Assembly (NCBI RefSeq): GCF_904846715.1
Contig: NZ_CAJHBU010000015.1
Location: 1-64,000 of the forward strand
Direction: 5' to 3'
DNA from: Psychrobacter vallis
Lineage (GTDB): Bacteria; Pseudomonadota; Gammaproteobacteria; Pseudomonadales; Moraxellaceae
DNA: 64,000 nucleotides
The translations under genes and the position numbers were made by a program. Positions 9,556-19,596 of this stretch are shown in pieces (position 1 is the stretch's first letter; every line of letters starts with the position of its first letter). Below the pieces are notes generated by a model. The model ran no database searches. It was given only the letters and a program-made list of their open reading frames with translations, and was not told the origin of the DNA.

Positions 9556-11265
9556 ATGTCTGTCACAGCGAATAAGTATGGTGGTTTAGCGCAGCAGTTA
9601 ATTAGTGAAGGTATCATTAATGAAGCGAATATGAAAACGGCACAAACGCAAGCCCAGCAGCAGCAAATAGGGCTGGTGCAATACTTAGTAGACAACAAGC
9701 TGGCCGATGCTTATCATCTTGCTCAGATGCTGTCAAAAGCCTTTGGCGATCCTTTATTTGACCTTGATGCGTTAAACGTTGAGGTCATTCCAAAAGACCT
9801 AGTAGACGAAAAAATCGTTCGCAAATTTAATGCCTTGCCATTATTTAAACGTGGACAGCGTTTGTTTGTCGCGTTAAGTGATCCTACGCGTATAGATGCC
9901 ATTGATGCCATTGCTTTTAATGCGCGCCTCTCTATTGAAACCATTGTCGTCGAAGAAGACAAGTTAAAAAGGCGTATTGAAAGTATTTACGCTGATACCA
10001 TGCAAAGTTTTGACAGTTTCTCAGACAGTGACTTAAACGTTGGCTTTGATGAGGGTGAAGAAGAGGAAGGTGAAACCAAACTAACGGATAGCGTCGATGA
10101 GGCGCCCGTTGTAAAATTTGTCAATAAAATGCTGGTTGATGCCATTCGTATGGGTGCTTCTGACTTACATTTTGAGCCATATGAAAAAACCTATCGCGTG
10201 CGCTTTCGTGTCGATGGCGTGATGCAAAAAATGGCCAATCCCCCCGTGCAACTCGCCGGCAAGATTGCTGCTCGTCTAAAAGTCATGTCACAAATGGACA
10301 TCTCCGAGCGCCGTGTACCGCAAGATGGACGTATCAAACTTAAGCTGTCTAAAAATAAAGCCATTGATTTTCGGGTAAACTCTTTACCAACCCTATTTGG
10401 TGAAAAAATTGTTTTGCGTATTTTGGATCCGTCCTCAGCCATGCTCGGTATCGAAGCATTGGGTTATGAGTCTGACCAAAAAGACATGTTTTTGGAGGCC
10501 TTACATAAACCGCAGGGCATGCTACTCATTACGGGACCGACAGGTTCTGGTAAAACGGTCTCACTTTATACGGGCATTAATATTTTAAATACTGGGGCGA
10601 CAAATATTTCAACCGCTGAGGATCCCGTCGAAATCAACTTAGAAGGCATCAATCAGGTCAACGTGAACCCCAAGGTCGGTTTGACCTTTGCCAATGCGCT
10701 GAAGTCTTTTCTCCGTCAAGATCCTGATATTGTGATGGTTGGTGAGATTCGTGACCTTGAAACGGCTGAAATCGCCATTAAAGCAGCGCAAACAGGGCAC
10801 ATGGTGCTTTCAACCTTGCATACCAACTCAGCACCCGAGACCTTAACGCGTCTGCGTAACATGGGCGTGGCTTCCTTTAACATTGCAACTTCAGTGAACT
10901 TGGTCATCGCCCAGCGCTTGGCACGGCGCTTATGCAAAAACTGTAAAAAACCCATCAATATCCCGCGGCAAAGTCTGCTTGAGTTGGGGTTTACCAATAC
11001 GGATTTAGACAACCCAGACAGTACCATTTATGAGCCTGTAGGCTGTAATGATTGCCGTGAAGGCTATAAAGGCCGTGTGGGTATTTATGAAGTGATGAAA
11101 GTCAGCCCTGATATCTCAAGAATTATTATGGAAGACGGTAACGCCATAGATATCAAAGATGCTGCCCTCAAAAACGGTTTTCGGGATCTGCGGCGCTCTG
11201 GTGTTTTAAAAGTATTACAAGGCGTGACCAGTATTCAAGAAATGATGCGCGTGACCTCTGAATAA
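9556..11265 (+). CDS. pilB: Type IV pilus assembly ATPase PilB
   Basis: PilB is the hexameric cytoplasmic ATPase that drives pilus extension. The 569 residues have an N-terminal MshEN-type region (to about 170), then the secretion-ATPase core with Walker A GPTGSGKT at 327-334, the Asp and His boxes, Walker B (DPDIVMVGEIRD) and a zinc tetracysteine motif (CKNC ... CNDC) near the C-terminus that distinguishes PilB from PilT. A near-perfect AAGGAG lies before the ATG. It begins pilB-pilC-pilD; pilC follows after about 220 bp, so pilC may also have its own promoter. Confidence 0.96.
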   Translation: MSVTANKYGGLAQQLISEGIINEANMKTAQTQAQQQQIGLVQYLVDNKLADAYHLAQMLSKAFGDPLFDLDALNVEVIPKDLVDEKIVRKFNALPLFKRGQRLFVALSDPTRIDAIDAIAFNARLSIETIVVEEDKLKRRIESIYADTMQSFDSFSDSDLNVGFDEGEEEEGETKLTDSVDEAPVVKFVNKMLVDAIRMGASDLHFEPYEKTYRVRFRVDGVMQKMANPPVQLAGKIAARLKVMSQMDISERRVPQDGRIKLKLSKNKAIDFRVNSLPTLFGEKIVLRILDPSSAMLGIEALGYESDQKDMFLEALHKPQGMLLITGPTGSGKTVSLYTGINILNTGATNISTAEDPVEINLEGINQVNVNPKVGLTFANALKSFLRQDPDIVMVGEIRDLETAEIAIKAAQTGHMVLSTLHTNSAPETLTRLRNMGVASFNIATSVNLVIAQRLARRLCKNCKKPINIPRQSLLELGFTNTDLDNPDSTIYEPVGCNDCREGYKGRVGIYEVMKVSPDISRIIMEDGNAIDIKDAALKNGFRDLRRSGVLKVLQGVTSIQEMMRVTSE

Positions 11266-11483
11266 CAATCTCTAACGTATAAATTACCGCATTACTTATA
11301 AGCTTCGAGCGTTATGGTCACGTCTTTTGCTAGCAAGCAATAGTCACTACCTGAAGAACTTAAAAATAAAACAGATGGACACTGGTTTTTTGCGCTAAAA
11401 TGAAGTACGTAAAATTAATATAGCTGGTTAAGCACCATTTATATTTTGCAATATCTAATGAGAAAATTCTTGAGGGTAGTAAC

Positions 11484-12707
11484 ATGGCAAAAGCTAAGAC
11501 CGATATGCTGTTAGACTTTGTCTATGATGGAGTAAACCGGCGTGGGCAAAAAATAAAAGGGGAAACCACCAGCCGCAGTTTAGAGCTGGCCAAAGCGACC
11601 TTGCGTAAACAAGGTATTACGGTCAAAGGCATTAAGAAAAAGCCAAAACCCCTCTACACTTTCAAAAAATCCATTAAAGCTATTGATATCGCTATTTTTG
11701 CTCGTCAATTGGCAACGATGATGAAAGCAGGCGTACCACTGACGCAATCTTTTGAAATTGTCGCTGACTCACTTGACAACCCCAGTATGAAAGATTTAGT
11801 GCTGCAGATCAAAGCAGATATTGAAGCAGGGGGTACGTTTGCTTCGGCGCTGCGTAAACACCCACGTTATTTTGACGATCTTTTTTGCTCGCTTGTTGAG
11901 TCTGGTGAGCAATCAGGGGCGCTAGAAACCATGCTCGAACGGGTGGCTACTTATAAAGAAAAAAGCGAGTTGCTCAAAGCCAAAATCAAAAAAGCCATGA
12001 AATATCCCATTGCTGTTGTCATTGTAGCTATCATCGTGACTATCATCTTACTTGTTAAAGTAGTTCCTGTTTTTTCGGGACTATTTGAGTCTTTTGGTGC
12101 TGAGCTCCCTGCGTTCACCCAAATGGTAGTTGCTATGTCTGAGTGGATGCAAGCTTGGTGGTTTGTTTTAATCATCATTATTGGTGGTAGTATCATCGGT
12201 TTTTCAGAAGCCAAAAAACGCTCTAAGAAATTTCGCGATTTTCTAGATCGGGCAGCATTAAAAGCGCCCATATTCGGTAACATTGCTTATCAAGCCGTAA
12301 TTGCTCGTTTTGCGCGCACATTATCGACTACTTTTGCTGCGGGTGTACCGCTCATTGATGCCTTAGATTCTACGGCGGGCGCAGCAAACAATGTCGTGTT
12401 TTATAATGCTATTCAGCAAATCAAAAACGATGTCTCTACTGGGCAACAATTGCAATTTTCGATACGCTCAACCAATCTCTTTCCAAGTTTGGCCATTCAA
12501 ATGGTCGGTATTGGTGAAGAATCTGGTAGCTTGGAAGAGATGCTAGACAAAGTAGCAGTCTATTACGAGAACGAAGTCGACAATGCTGTGGATGGCTTAA
12601 CCAGCCTAATGGAACCCCTCATTATGGCAGTATTAGGAGTGTTAATCGGTGGCTTAGTGATTGCAATGTACTTGCCAATCTTCCAGATGGGCGCAGTGGT
12701 AGGATAA
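11484..12707 (+). CDS. pilC: Type IV pilus inner-membrane platform protein PilC
   Basis: PilC (GspF family) is the membrane platform on which PilB acts during pilus assembly. The 407 residues contain two copies of the T2SSF domain, each with the FARQLATMMKAGVPL or FARTLSTTFAAGVPL motif, and three hydrophobic segments (about 175-195, 222-242 and 378-400). GAGGG lies upstream of the ATG. The spacing to pilD is only 7 bp. Confidence 0.96.
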   Translation: MAKAKTDMLLDFVYDGVNRRGQKIKGETTSRSLELAKATLRKQGITVKGIKKKPKPLYTFKKSIKAIDIAIFARQLATMMKAGVPLTQSFEIVADSLDNPSMKDLVLQIKADIEAGGTFASALRKHPRYFDDLFCSLVESGEQSGALETMLERVATYKEKSELLKAKIKKAMKYPIAVVIVAIIVTIILLVKVVPVFSGLFESFGAELPAFTQMVVAMSEWMQAWWFVLIIIIGGSIIGFSEAKKRSKKFRDFLDRAALKAPIFGNIAYQAVIARFARTLSTTFAAGVPLIDALDSTAGAANNVVFYNAIQQIKNDVSTGQQLQFSIRSTNLFPSLAIQMVGIGEESGSLEEMLDKVAVYYENEVDNAVDGLTSLMEPLIMAVLGVLIGGLVIAMYLPIFQMGAVVG

Positions 12708-12714
12708 TTATTTA

Positions 12715-13617
12715 ATGCAATTTATACAGTTACTACACGAAAATATGGTACTCGCTTTAGTCGTATTTGGTGTATTGGGTCTTTGCGTTGGCAGTTTTTT
12801 GAATGTCGTTATCCACCGTATCCCGCTGATGATGATCTACAGCTGGCGACAAGAGTGCAGCCAGTTTATGGCAGATCAGGTAGATATGCCGCACGAACAT
12901 ACGCAGCCTCTGGCAAACATCGTAACAAACGATCAACCCATCACACTGAGTCGACCTGCCTCACGCTGCCCGCATTGTGCCCATAAGATTAAGTGGTATG
13001 AAAATATTCCTTTGGTGAGCTGGTTGTTACTGCGCGGACGTTGCTCAGATTGCAAGGTCGCTATCGGGCTCCGCTATCCTGTGGTTGAGCTCGTCACTGC
13101 TCTGCTCTCAGTATTGGTCATTTATCAGTTTGGTGTCAGTGCCGCTGGCGTGTCAGCCTTAATTTTGGTATGGACACTCATTGCCTTGACTGGTATTGAT
13201 TTTGACACACAGCTACTACCCGATCGCCTTACCTTTCCGTTAGCGGGTTTGGGGTTGGCAGTCAATTCACAAAGTTGGTTTGTTTCCCCTACTCAGTCAA
13301 TTTGGGGCTTATTATTTGGATTTTTGTCGTTGTGGATAGTGGTGAAGGTCTTTTATTTAATCACTAAAAAACACGGTATGGGACAAGGCGATTTCAAGTT
13401 ATTGGCTGTACTGGGTGCTTGGCTTGGACCCTTGATGTTGCCATTGATTATTTTATTGTCTTCTTTACTGGGCTCAATCGTTGGCCTGATTCTGATGAAA
13501 AAACAAGGTGAAAGTCGACCGTTTGCTTTCGGTCCTTACATCGCTATCGCGGGTATCATTGCGTTATTATATGGCTCAGATATCGTCAGCTGGTATCTTG
13601 GCATGTATACTTACTAA
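12715..13617 (+). CDS. pilD: Type IV prepilin peptidase/N-methyltransferase PilD
   Basis: PilD cleaves the leader from prepilins and methylates the new N-terminus; it is a multi-spanning membrane aspartyl protease. The 300 residues include the N-terminal GSFLNVVIHRIP motif, a cytoplasmic zinc loop with CPHC ... CSDC, and the two catalytic aspartates in GIDFDTQLLPD and GMGQGDFK. It is translated just after pilC and processes the pilins that PilB and PilC assemble; pilin genes are not in this window. Confidence 0.96.
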   Translation: MQFIQLLHENMVLALVVFGVLGLCVGSFLNVVIHRIPLMMIYSWRQECSQFMADQVDMPHEHTQPLANIVTNDQPITLSRPASRCPHCAHKIKWYENIPLVSWLLLRGRCSDCKVAIGLRYPVVELVTALLSVLVIYQFGVSAAGVSALILVWTLIALTGIDFDTQLLPDRLTFPLAGLGLAVNSQSWFVSPTQSIWGLLFGFLSLWIVVKVFYLITKKHGMGQGDFKLLAVLGAWLGPLMLPLIILLSSLLGSIVGLILMKKQGESRPFAFGPYIAIAGIIALLYGSDIVSWYLGMYTY

Positions 13618-13746
13618 GGCATGTCATCAATGAATAGCGGTATTTTAGCGATTTTCAAAAACTGCAACTGTATTCATGACCGTAGCCCAATCATTTTTTA
13701 GTTTGTAACCGCCCTCATTATTATATCAATCAAATAAGCCATTCAT

Positions 13747-14439
13747 ATGCCAAAACACACCGCCTCAAACGCCCCTTATTCACATCAACCACAAATTATG
13801 CAAACAAAAAGCAAGACGTTGGTCGTCGGTTTAACTGGTGGTATCGGCAGTGGTAAGTCCGCTGCCAGTGCTTGGTTCGCTCAACAAGGCATCGACATTA
13901 TTGATGCAGATGTGATTGCGCATGAAATCGTTGTTAAAGGCAGCTCAACCCTACGCAAAATACAGAAAAAATTTGGGGATTGGGTCTTGAACGATGATGG
14001 ATCGATGAATCGAGCAGCGGTCAGAACCTACGTATTCACGCATCCTGAAGCGCTGATTGAGCTTGAAGCCATTACTCACCCTGCAATACGCGAAACGGCA
14101 AAAGCACAACTGGCAACCAGCACCTCTCCTTATGCAGTGTTGTCAGCGCCACTGCTCATTGAAGGCGCAGAGGCTGGACTGGCCAATTTATGTCAGCGCA
14201 TTTTGGTGATGGATGCCACTGAAGAAACTCAGCTGGCACGCGCCAGCCGACGTGATGAGCAGAGCGTACAAAAAATCAAAGCGATTATGACCAATCAGCT
14301 TAGCCGAGAAGAACGCAATCGTCATGCGGATCATGTCATCCTCAACGAAAGCGACTTGGCTTCTCTTTACGTCAAGCTTGAGCCCTTACATCAAGAATAT
14401 CTTACGCTTGCCCAGCAGCTAAAGTACGCTGCCGATTGA
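13747..14439 (+). CDS. coaE: Dephospho-CoA kinase
   Basis: CoaE phosphorylates the ribose 3'-OH of dephospho-CoA, the last step of coenzyme A synthesis. The P-loop GGIGSGKS is at about residues 31-38, followed by DADVIAHE and the lid motif QLSREERNRHAD. The start is uncertain: the ATG at 13747 gives 230 residues, whereas an internal ATG at 13798 (MQTKSKTLVVGLTGG) gives a 213-residue protein closer to the family length; neither has a good ribosome site. coaE after pilD is a conserved gammaproteobacterial arrangement. Its last 38 bp overlap the 3' end of rlmB on the other strand. Confidence 0.95.
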   Translation: MPKHTASNAPYSHQPQIMQTKSKTLVVGLTGGIGSGKSAASAWFAQQGIDIIDADVIAHEIVVKGSSTLRKIQKKFGDWVLNDDGSMNRAAVRTYVFTHPEALIELEAITHPAIRETAKAQLATSTSPYAVLSAPLLIEGAEAGLANLCQRILVMDATEETQLARASRRDEQSVQKIKAIMTNQLSREERNRHADHVILNESDLASLYVKLEPLHQEYLTLAQQLKYAAD

Positions 14440-15172
14440 CCTCATATAGTGCCATACCAGTGGCCACACTCACATTCAAGCTTTGTAGATTGCCATGCTC
14501 ATTGCCTGACATTGGGATATAAACCAGCTCATCACAGCTCTCAGTAGTCAGGCGACGCATCCCCTCTCCTTCTGAACCCATAATAATGGCTGTTTTGCCA
14601 GTCAAATCAGCCGCATGTATTGGCTTGGCATCGGCATTAAGCGCTGTACCAAAGACAAATACGCCGGCCTGTTTGATTTGTGATAGCGTACGTGCCAAAT
14701 TGGTGACGCTAATAATCGGCATCATCTCTGCGGCGCCAACCGATACTTTGGCGACGGTTGGCGTTAAGCTGGCTGCATGGTGTTTGGGGCAAACCACCGC
14801 ATCGACACCCATTGCCACAGCAGTACGCAAGCAAGCACCAAAATTGTGGGCATCGGTGATTTGATCAAGCACCAATAATAGACACTGTTCACGCCCAGCA
14901 ATCGTATCAAGCAATCCTGCATCGGCGAAGCCTAGCGGACGAGCATTCAGTACAACGCCTTGATGTTGCGGGCTACCACACAATTGCGTGAGTTTGTCTT
15001 TTTGGGTCGGTTGAATACTGATCCCATTGGCTTCCGCTTGCGCCATAATAGCTTGTACATGACTGTCGCTCTCACGTCCTTGCTGGACAAATAGGCTCAG
15101 CCCATCAAGAGGGCGATGTTCTAGTAACGCATCGATTGCGTGAATGCCATAAAAATAAATGGGTTTTGCCAT
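14402..15172 (-). CDS. rlmB: 23S rRNA (guanosine(2251)-2'-O)-methyltransferase RlmB
   Basis: A SpoU/TrmH-class methyltransferase that modifies G2251 in the peptidyl-transferase loop of 23S rRNA. The start at 15172 (MAKPIYFYGIHAIDALLEH) gives 256 residues, close to the family length; an in-frame extension to 15304 has no support. The N-terminal substrate-binding domain is followed by the SPOUT motifs VLDQITDAHNFGACLRTA, IIMGSEGEGMRRL and LNVSVATGMALYE. It is convergent with and slightly overlaps coaE. Confidence 0.93.
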   Translation of the reverse strand: MAKPIYFYGIHAIDALLEHRPLDGLSLFVQQGRESDSHVQAIMAQAEANGISIQPTQKDKLTQLCGSPQHQGVVLNARPLGFADAGLLDTIAGREQCLLLVLDQITDAHNFGACLRTAVAMGVDAVVCPKHHAASLTPTVAKVSVGAAEMMPIISVTNLARTLSQIKQAGVFVFGTALNADAKPIHAADLTGKTAIIMGSEGEGMRRLTTESCDELVYIPMSGNEHGNLQSLNVSVATGMALYEVNRQRTLAAGQA

Positions 15173-15386
15173 AAAGAAGCCTACTGAGTATAAAGTGAAT
15201 ATCGCGCAAGGCGATAGCATAAAAAAGACATGGCAGTGATTGTAACAACCAAATGAAGACGGGTTAACAATAACGTCAGCCAAAAAAGAAATAAACAATA
15301 CCAATCTGATATTGTTTATTTTTTGAGCTATTTATGATTAATAAATCACGCAGTGACGACTCTTACATCATCGTACTGTCAGTAAC

Positions 15387-15722
15387 TTAGCCTTCTAAGT
15401 GGCAGACGTACTGAACAATCTCTTCGGTGCGTAGATTAAAACCACTGTTGCCTTCGACCACGAATGATTGACCAGCACGGTAGTAAGCAAACTCTTCATC
15501 ACCGTTTATTTTTACCTCACATTCACCGCTGATAATTTCGATACGCTCGGAGGTGTTGGTGCTAAAATGATAGTGATCAACCAAATTGTCACAAGGCAAG
15601 ATCACGCCCAATGTTTTGTGGCGACCGTCCTCAAACATGATGGTATGGCTCGAACAACGACCATCATAAGATATCGTCGCTTGGGCATTGACGGTTACAT
15701 TAGTAAATTGCGCCGCTGTCAT
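15387..15722 (-). CDS. ppnP: Pyrimidine/purine nucleoside phosphorylase PpnP
   Basis: A small cupin-fold enzyme (YaiE/DUF1255 family) that phosphorolyses several nucleosides to free base and ribose 1-phosphate. The 111 residues match across their full length, including KTLGVILPC, ERIEIISGECEVKINGDEE and GQSFVVEGNSGF. AAGGA is well placed before the ATG. It stands alone between rlmB and recN. Confidence 0.93.
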   Translation of the reverse strand: MTAAQFTNVTVNAQATISYDGRCSSHTIMFEDGRHKTLGVILPCDNLVDHYHFSTNTSERIEIISGECEVKINGDEEFAYYRAGQSFVVEGNSGFNLRTEEIVQYVCHLEG

Positions 15723-16298
15723 AGTGGCTTCCTTATCAAATAATTATGGCAAAACTAAAAAATAAGTAACAGATTGAAGTACCGTTAGCATCGAAATACG
15801 TTTAGCATAAGTGCTTTTAGAAAATCGCGCTATCCTAAATACTATGTATTTTATGGCTGTATTCTTTTATATTTATATCAGACACCTGCGCTCTAAATAT
15901 AGAGACAAGTTCTATGAAAAGGTTTTGACATGAAGACTGGGTTGCATAACCTTTTTACTATATTACTCTAATTTTACAAGATGATGACTCGTGGTCATCA
16001 TGCAAAGTCGTCGTCATAATAGTTTATCATTATGTGAGATTATGCTACCACATTATCTCTATAAAGTTTGTTAAAGCGACTAGGAAATTCTGTTTAATAC
16101 GCCTCTTTTCAAACCAATTTATTGTATTTACTGCCTTTATTATTTGTATTTAGGTGCATTTCACACCATAATATTTGCCAAGCGTGGTTCTCTATTTCAC
16201 TCTGTTGACTGAATTATCTTATTCTTTTATTTATCCTATTTTAGATATGGCTTCCCAGTATTATAGGTGAGGTTCATTGTCTGTCATGAGAGGCATTG
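15723..16298. other. Long AT-rich spacer upstream of recN
   Basis: This 576-bp spacer between ppnP and recN has no credible gene. The only clear structure is an 8-bp palindrome ATGATGAC-TCGTG-GTCATCAT at 15981-16001. I find no obvious canonical LexA box, even though recN is a classical SOS gene. Confidence 0.4.
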
Positions 16299-17978
16299 AT
16301 GCTAGTATCATTAACTTTACATCAGTTTGCATTAATCGCGCAGCATGAGCTGAACGTAGCTGGGGGTTTTAATGTCATCACTGGCGAGACGGGCGCTGGC
16401 AAGTCGCTATTGCTTGATGCCCTATCGTTATGTGCAGGCGAGCGTGCAGACAGTGCGATGGTTAGACATGGCGCGGCACATGCAGATATCTACGCGCAGT
16501 TTGATGTAGAAAACAACCACATCGTCGCAGAGTGGTTTGCAAAAAATGATCGAGCGCTAGAAGAACCAGAGGTATTGATTCGTCGTCAATTAAGCAATAC
16601 AGGACGCTCAAAGGCTTGGCTAAATGGCTCGCCAGTCAGTTTGGCTGAACTAAAAAGCTTGGGATCATTACTGGTTAATATTCATAGCCAACATGCACAG
16701 CAAGCCTTGTTAAAACCGCAATTTGTGGTGCAGTGGCTTGATGAGATGGCGCAGATAACGCCTCTTGCGGCACAAACAGCGAGCAGCTATCAGCAGTATC
16801 AACAGCTCAAACGCCGTGCGGATGATATTGCCAGCCGTGAAGCGCAGCGCCAAGACCGTATCCAACTTTTGCAAAGCCAACTGGCAGATATTGCGCCTTT
16901 ATTGGCGGTGGACTATACGGAGGTCGAAGCAGAGCACGAAGAGCTGTCTAATATCGAGGCGTTGATGCTCGAGGCCAGTCATGGTTTGCATTTGCTTGAC
17001 AATGATACGGATGAGCCGGATGTCATGACGCTGTTAGGACAGGCTATCAAACTTTGCGACCATCAAATAGGTGTCAGTCAAACCTTTGAGCAAGCCTCCG
17101 AACAGCTGTATCTGGCGCAGCAGCAAATCACTGAAGTGACCGCTTTACTGTCCGATTATGCCGAACAACAACTGCCTGACCCTGAACGTTTGCAAGCATT
17201 AGACAACTTAATCAGCTTAGGACATCGTTTATCACGTAGGCATAGCTTGCCAGCGGCGGATTTGATTCATGAAGCAAAAGGCTGGGAAACTCAATTAGCG
17301 CAGCTAGAAAACGAGCCAAGCAGTGACGCGATGGCGGCACAAATTGAGCAAGCTTGGCAAGACTATCTGGCACTAGCGACGCAGTTAAATAAAAAGCGCG
17401 CAAAAGCTGCCCCGATGGTCAGCAAGCAGCTGGTTGAGCAATTACAACCGCTTGCCCTACCCAATGCACGCTGTGAGTTTGTCTTTACCAAAAAACCAGA
17501 TCCTAACCAATATAGTGCGCAAGGCTGCTTCGATATTGATTTATTATTCAGTGCCAATGTGGGCATGCCGATGCAACCATTACACAAGATCGCCTCAGGT
17601 GGTGAACTGTCGCGAATGGCGCTGGTCATGCAAGTCCTACAGGCGACCAGTGCCGATACCAATGCTGCTAAGCCTATGCTGGTGTTTGATGAGGTGGATG
17701 TTGGTATCAGTGGCAGTACGGCACAAGTCGTCGGTGAGCTGCTACGTGCGCTTGGGCAAACCCAGCAATTGCTCGCCATTACTCACCAAGCACAAGTCGC
17801 GGCACAAGCACATCAGCATATTTTGGTACAAAAACATCACCAAGAGCAGACAGAAAGCGAGCTGTTGATCCTAACAGATGAGGCGCAAGTCGATGAGCTG
17901 GCGCGCATGTCTGGCGGCGTGACCATCACCAATGTCACTCGTGACCATGCTCGTAGTTTATTAAGCGATGTCAAATAA
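16299..17978 (+). CDS. recN: DNA repair protein RecN
   Basis: RecN is an SMC-like ATPase that acts at double-strand breaks in recombinational repair. The 559 residues have Walker A GETGAGKS at 29-36, a central coiled-coil region rich in Gln/Leu/Glu, the ABC signature in IASGGELSRMALVMQ and Walker B LVFDEVDVGISG. I take the ATG at 16299 because GAGAGG lies 6 bp upstream; a TTG three bases earlier is less likely. Confidence 0.97.
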   Translation: MLVSLTLHQFALIAQHELNVAGGFNVITGETGAGKSLLLDALSLCAGERADSAMVRHGAAHADIYAQFDVENNHIVAEWFAKNDRALEEPEVLIRRQLSNTGRSKAWLNGSPVSLAELKSLGSLLVNIHSQHAQQALLKPQFVVQWLDEMAQITPLAAQTASSYQQYQQLKRRADDIASREAQRQDRIQLLQSQLADIAPLLAVDYTEVEAEHEELSNIEALMLEASHGLHLLDNDTDEPDVMTLLGQAIKLCDHQIGVSQTFEQASEQLYLAQQQITEVTALLSDYAEQQLPDPERLQALDNLISLGHRLSRRHSLPAADLIHEAKGWETQLAQLENEPSSDAMAAQIEQAWQDYLALATQLNKKRAKAAPMVSKQLVEQLQPLALPNARCEFVFTKKPDPNQYSAQGCFDIDLLFSANVGMPMQPLHKIASGGELSRMALVMQVLQATSADTNAAKPMLVFDEVDVGISGSTAQVVGELLRALGQTQQLLAITHQAQVAAQAHQHILVQKHHQEQTESELLILTDEAQVDELARMSGGVTITNVTRDHARSLLSDVK

Positions 17979-18107
17979 GCCATAAGCCGCCTAGATAAAC
18001 AAAGAATAGAGTGACAATCAGTGGCAAATGATTGCTTTGGTTGATTTTGTACTCGTTATCGCCATATAGTAGTGTCTCACTTTTATCATTCGGTTGCGTT
18101 TGTTTCT

Positions 18108-18671
18108 ATGTCTAAAACCAATTTGACCCATCATTTCTTAATTGCGGCACCAGAGCTGTCAGACCCAAGGTTTGAGCAGGCTTTGATTTATATTTGTCGC
18201 CATGATAAATATGGTGCGCTAGGTCTCATAGTCAATCGTCCGTTAGAGCAATCTCGTGTGGGTAAACTCTTAGAAGATCTAGATATTGAGGTGACCGATC
18301 CTCAAGTGATGGAAGATGTGGCATTAGAAGGCGGCCCTATGTATCCTGAGGTCGGCTTTGTGCTGCATACTGGACAACCAGAATGGGCGTCTTCTTTTGC
18401 CATTTCAGAAAACGTCTGTATCACCACAAGCCAAGATATTCTTAAACGTATTGCCGCTGGTCAAGGCGTTGGTCATTATCAGCTGTGCTTGGGTCATGCC
18501 AGTTGGGGTAAAAAACAATTGGAACAAGAGCTTGATAATGGTGACTGGTTGGTGTGCCCAGCCGATTTAAATTTATTGTTTGATACGCCATTTGAAGAAC
18601 GCTGGCAGATGGCTGCTGACAAGATTGGTGTCAATTTTGACTATCTTAGCAGTGATATTGGTCATGCCTAA
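18108..18671 (+). CDS. YqgE/AlgH family protein (UPF0301)
   Basis: A conserved protein of unclear biochemical role, named AlgH in Pseudomonas for an effect on alginate production. The ATG at 18108 ([19 protein letters not shown]) gives 187 residues, the usual family length; a GTG at 18072 would add 12 unlikely residues. Family motifs [44 protein letters not shown] and WLVCPAD are all present. As in many gammaproteobacteria, ruvX/yqgF is the next gene, although here a dispersed palindrome separates them. Confidence 0.93.
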   Translation: MSKTNLTHHFLIAAPELSDPRFEQALIYICRHDKYGALGLIVNRPLEQSRVGKLLEDLDIEVTDPQVMEDVALEGGPMYPEVGFVLHTGQPEWASSFAISENVCITTSQDILKRIAAGQGVGHYQLCLGHASWGKKQLEQELDNGDWLVCPADLNLLFDTPFEERWQMAADKIGVNFDYLSSDIGHA

Positions 18672-18678
18672 TCTCATG

Positions 18679-18833
18679 TATAGTCGATACCAAATAAAAT
18701 AGATACACGACATTATGATCCGAGACTGGCACAAATTTTTCTTGCTTGCTGTGCCTGTGCAGCTCGATGCGACAAAACCTTTTAACATGGTATCCCTGTA
18801 TCGCTGACTCTCTTTTATATTGACCTAACAATA
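18679..18833 (+). repeat. Dispersed 145-bp palindromic repeat, copy 2
   Basis: It starts TATAGTCGATACCAAAT. The core reads TTGCTTGCTGTGCCTGTGCA followed by GCTCGATGCGAC (subtype A), and the right end is TTTTATATTGACCTAAC. It lies directly upstream of ruvX. Confidence 0.8.
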
Positions 18834-18849
18834 GGAAACTTCCTTTATT

Positions 18850-19380
18850 ATGGTAGATAGCACGCTTATAACAGACGCCATAGAAGCGATTGACGATAGC
18901 GTTTCTGAACCAACCATCAAACCGCATCTTATCTTGGCACTAGATTACGGTGTCAAAAAGATGGGCATGGCACTTGGTAATACCATTACCGAAACGGCGC
19001 GTGCCTTTGATATCTTGGTGATGAACAATGGTCAACCTGATTGGGACAATCTACTCGGTATCATTAAGGTATGGGGCGTGGCACAAGTGATAGTGGGTCT
19101 GCCACTGAATATGGATGGCAGCAGCTCGATGCTCTCCAAGCGTGCGCACAAATTCGCCCGTCGCCTAGCGCATAGAATTATGGAGCAGCATCTACCAGTG
19201 ACTGTGTCACTGTGTGATGAGCGCCTAACCTCAGTCGCCGCACGGGAAATAGCGTGGGAGAATGGTTGGATTAAAAATGAGCGCGACCCAATTGATGATA
19301 TCTCTGCTTGTATTCTGATGTCGACTTATTTTGCTGATCCTCATAGCAGTATCGCGATTGACGCTATCAAAGCAGATTAA
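18850..19380 (+). CDS. ruvX: Holliday junction resolvase-like protein RuvX/YqgF
   Basis: An RNase H-fold nuclease-like protein linked to 16S rRNA 5' maturation in E. coli and proposed as an alternative Holliday junction resolvase. The 176 residues contain the first acidic motif LALDYGVKKMGMALG, VIVGLPLNMDGS, and the C-terminal acidic pair DERLTS and DDISACIL. The N-terminal ~25 residues before the domain are an extension, and no good ribosome site is visible, so the start could be later. A dispersed repeat lies on each side of the gene. Confidence 0.92.
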   Translation: MVDSTLITDAIEAIDDSVSEPTIKPHLILALDYGVKKMGMALGNTITETARAFDILVMNNGQPDWDNLLGIIKVWGVAQVIVGLPLNMDGSSSMLSKRAHKFARRLAHRIMEQHLPVTVSLCDERLTSVAAREIAWENGWIKNERDPIDDISACILMSTYFADPHSSIAIDAIKAD

Positions 19381-19424
19381 ATACGTGATAAGTGTGGTGT
19401 GGGTATCACGCCTGATTAGAGCGC

Positions 19425-19569
19425 TATAGTCGATACTAAGCAAAATAGATACAAGCCATTATGACGCGGGACTGGGAAAAGTTTTTCTTGCTTGCTGTGC
19501 CTGCGCAGCTCGATGCTACAAAAAATTTGTCCCAGCCCTGCTGTATCCCTTTTATATTGACCTGACTAG
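19425..19569 (+). repeat. Dispersed 145-bp palindromic repeat, copy 3
   Basis: It starts TATAGTCGATACTAAG and ends TATATTGACCTGACTA. The core is TTGCTTGCTGTGCCTGCGCA followed by GCTCGATGC (subtype A). Arms GGGACTGGGAAAA and the complementary TTGTCCCAGCCC flank the core. Confidence 0.85.
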
Positions 19570-19596
19570 ACTGAATAAAATGGAATACCCGATATT

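Noticed and set aside
12805..12820. TTATCCACC resembling a DnaA box
   Set aside because: A single partial match inside pilD; no cluster of DnaA boxes was seen anywhere, so no origin is claimed in the window.
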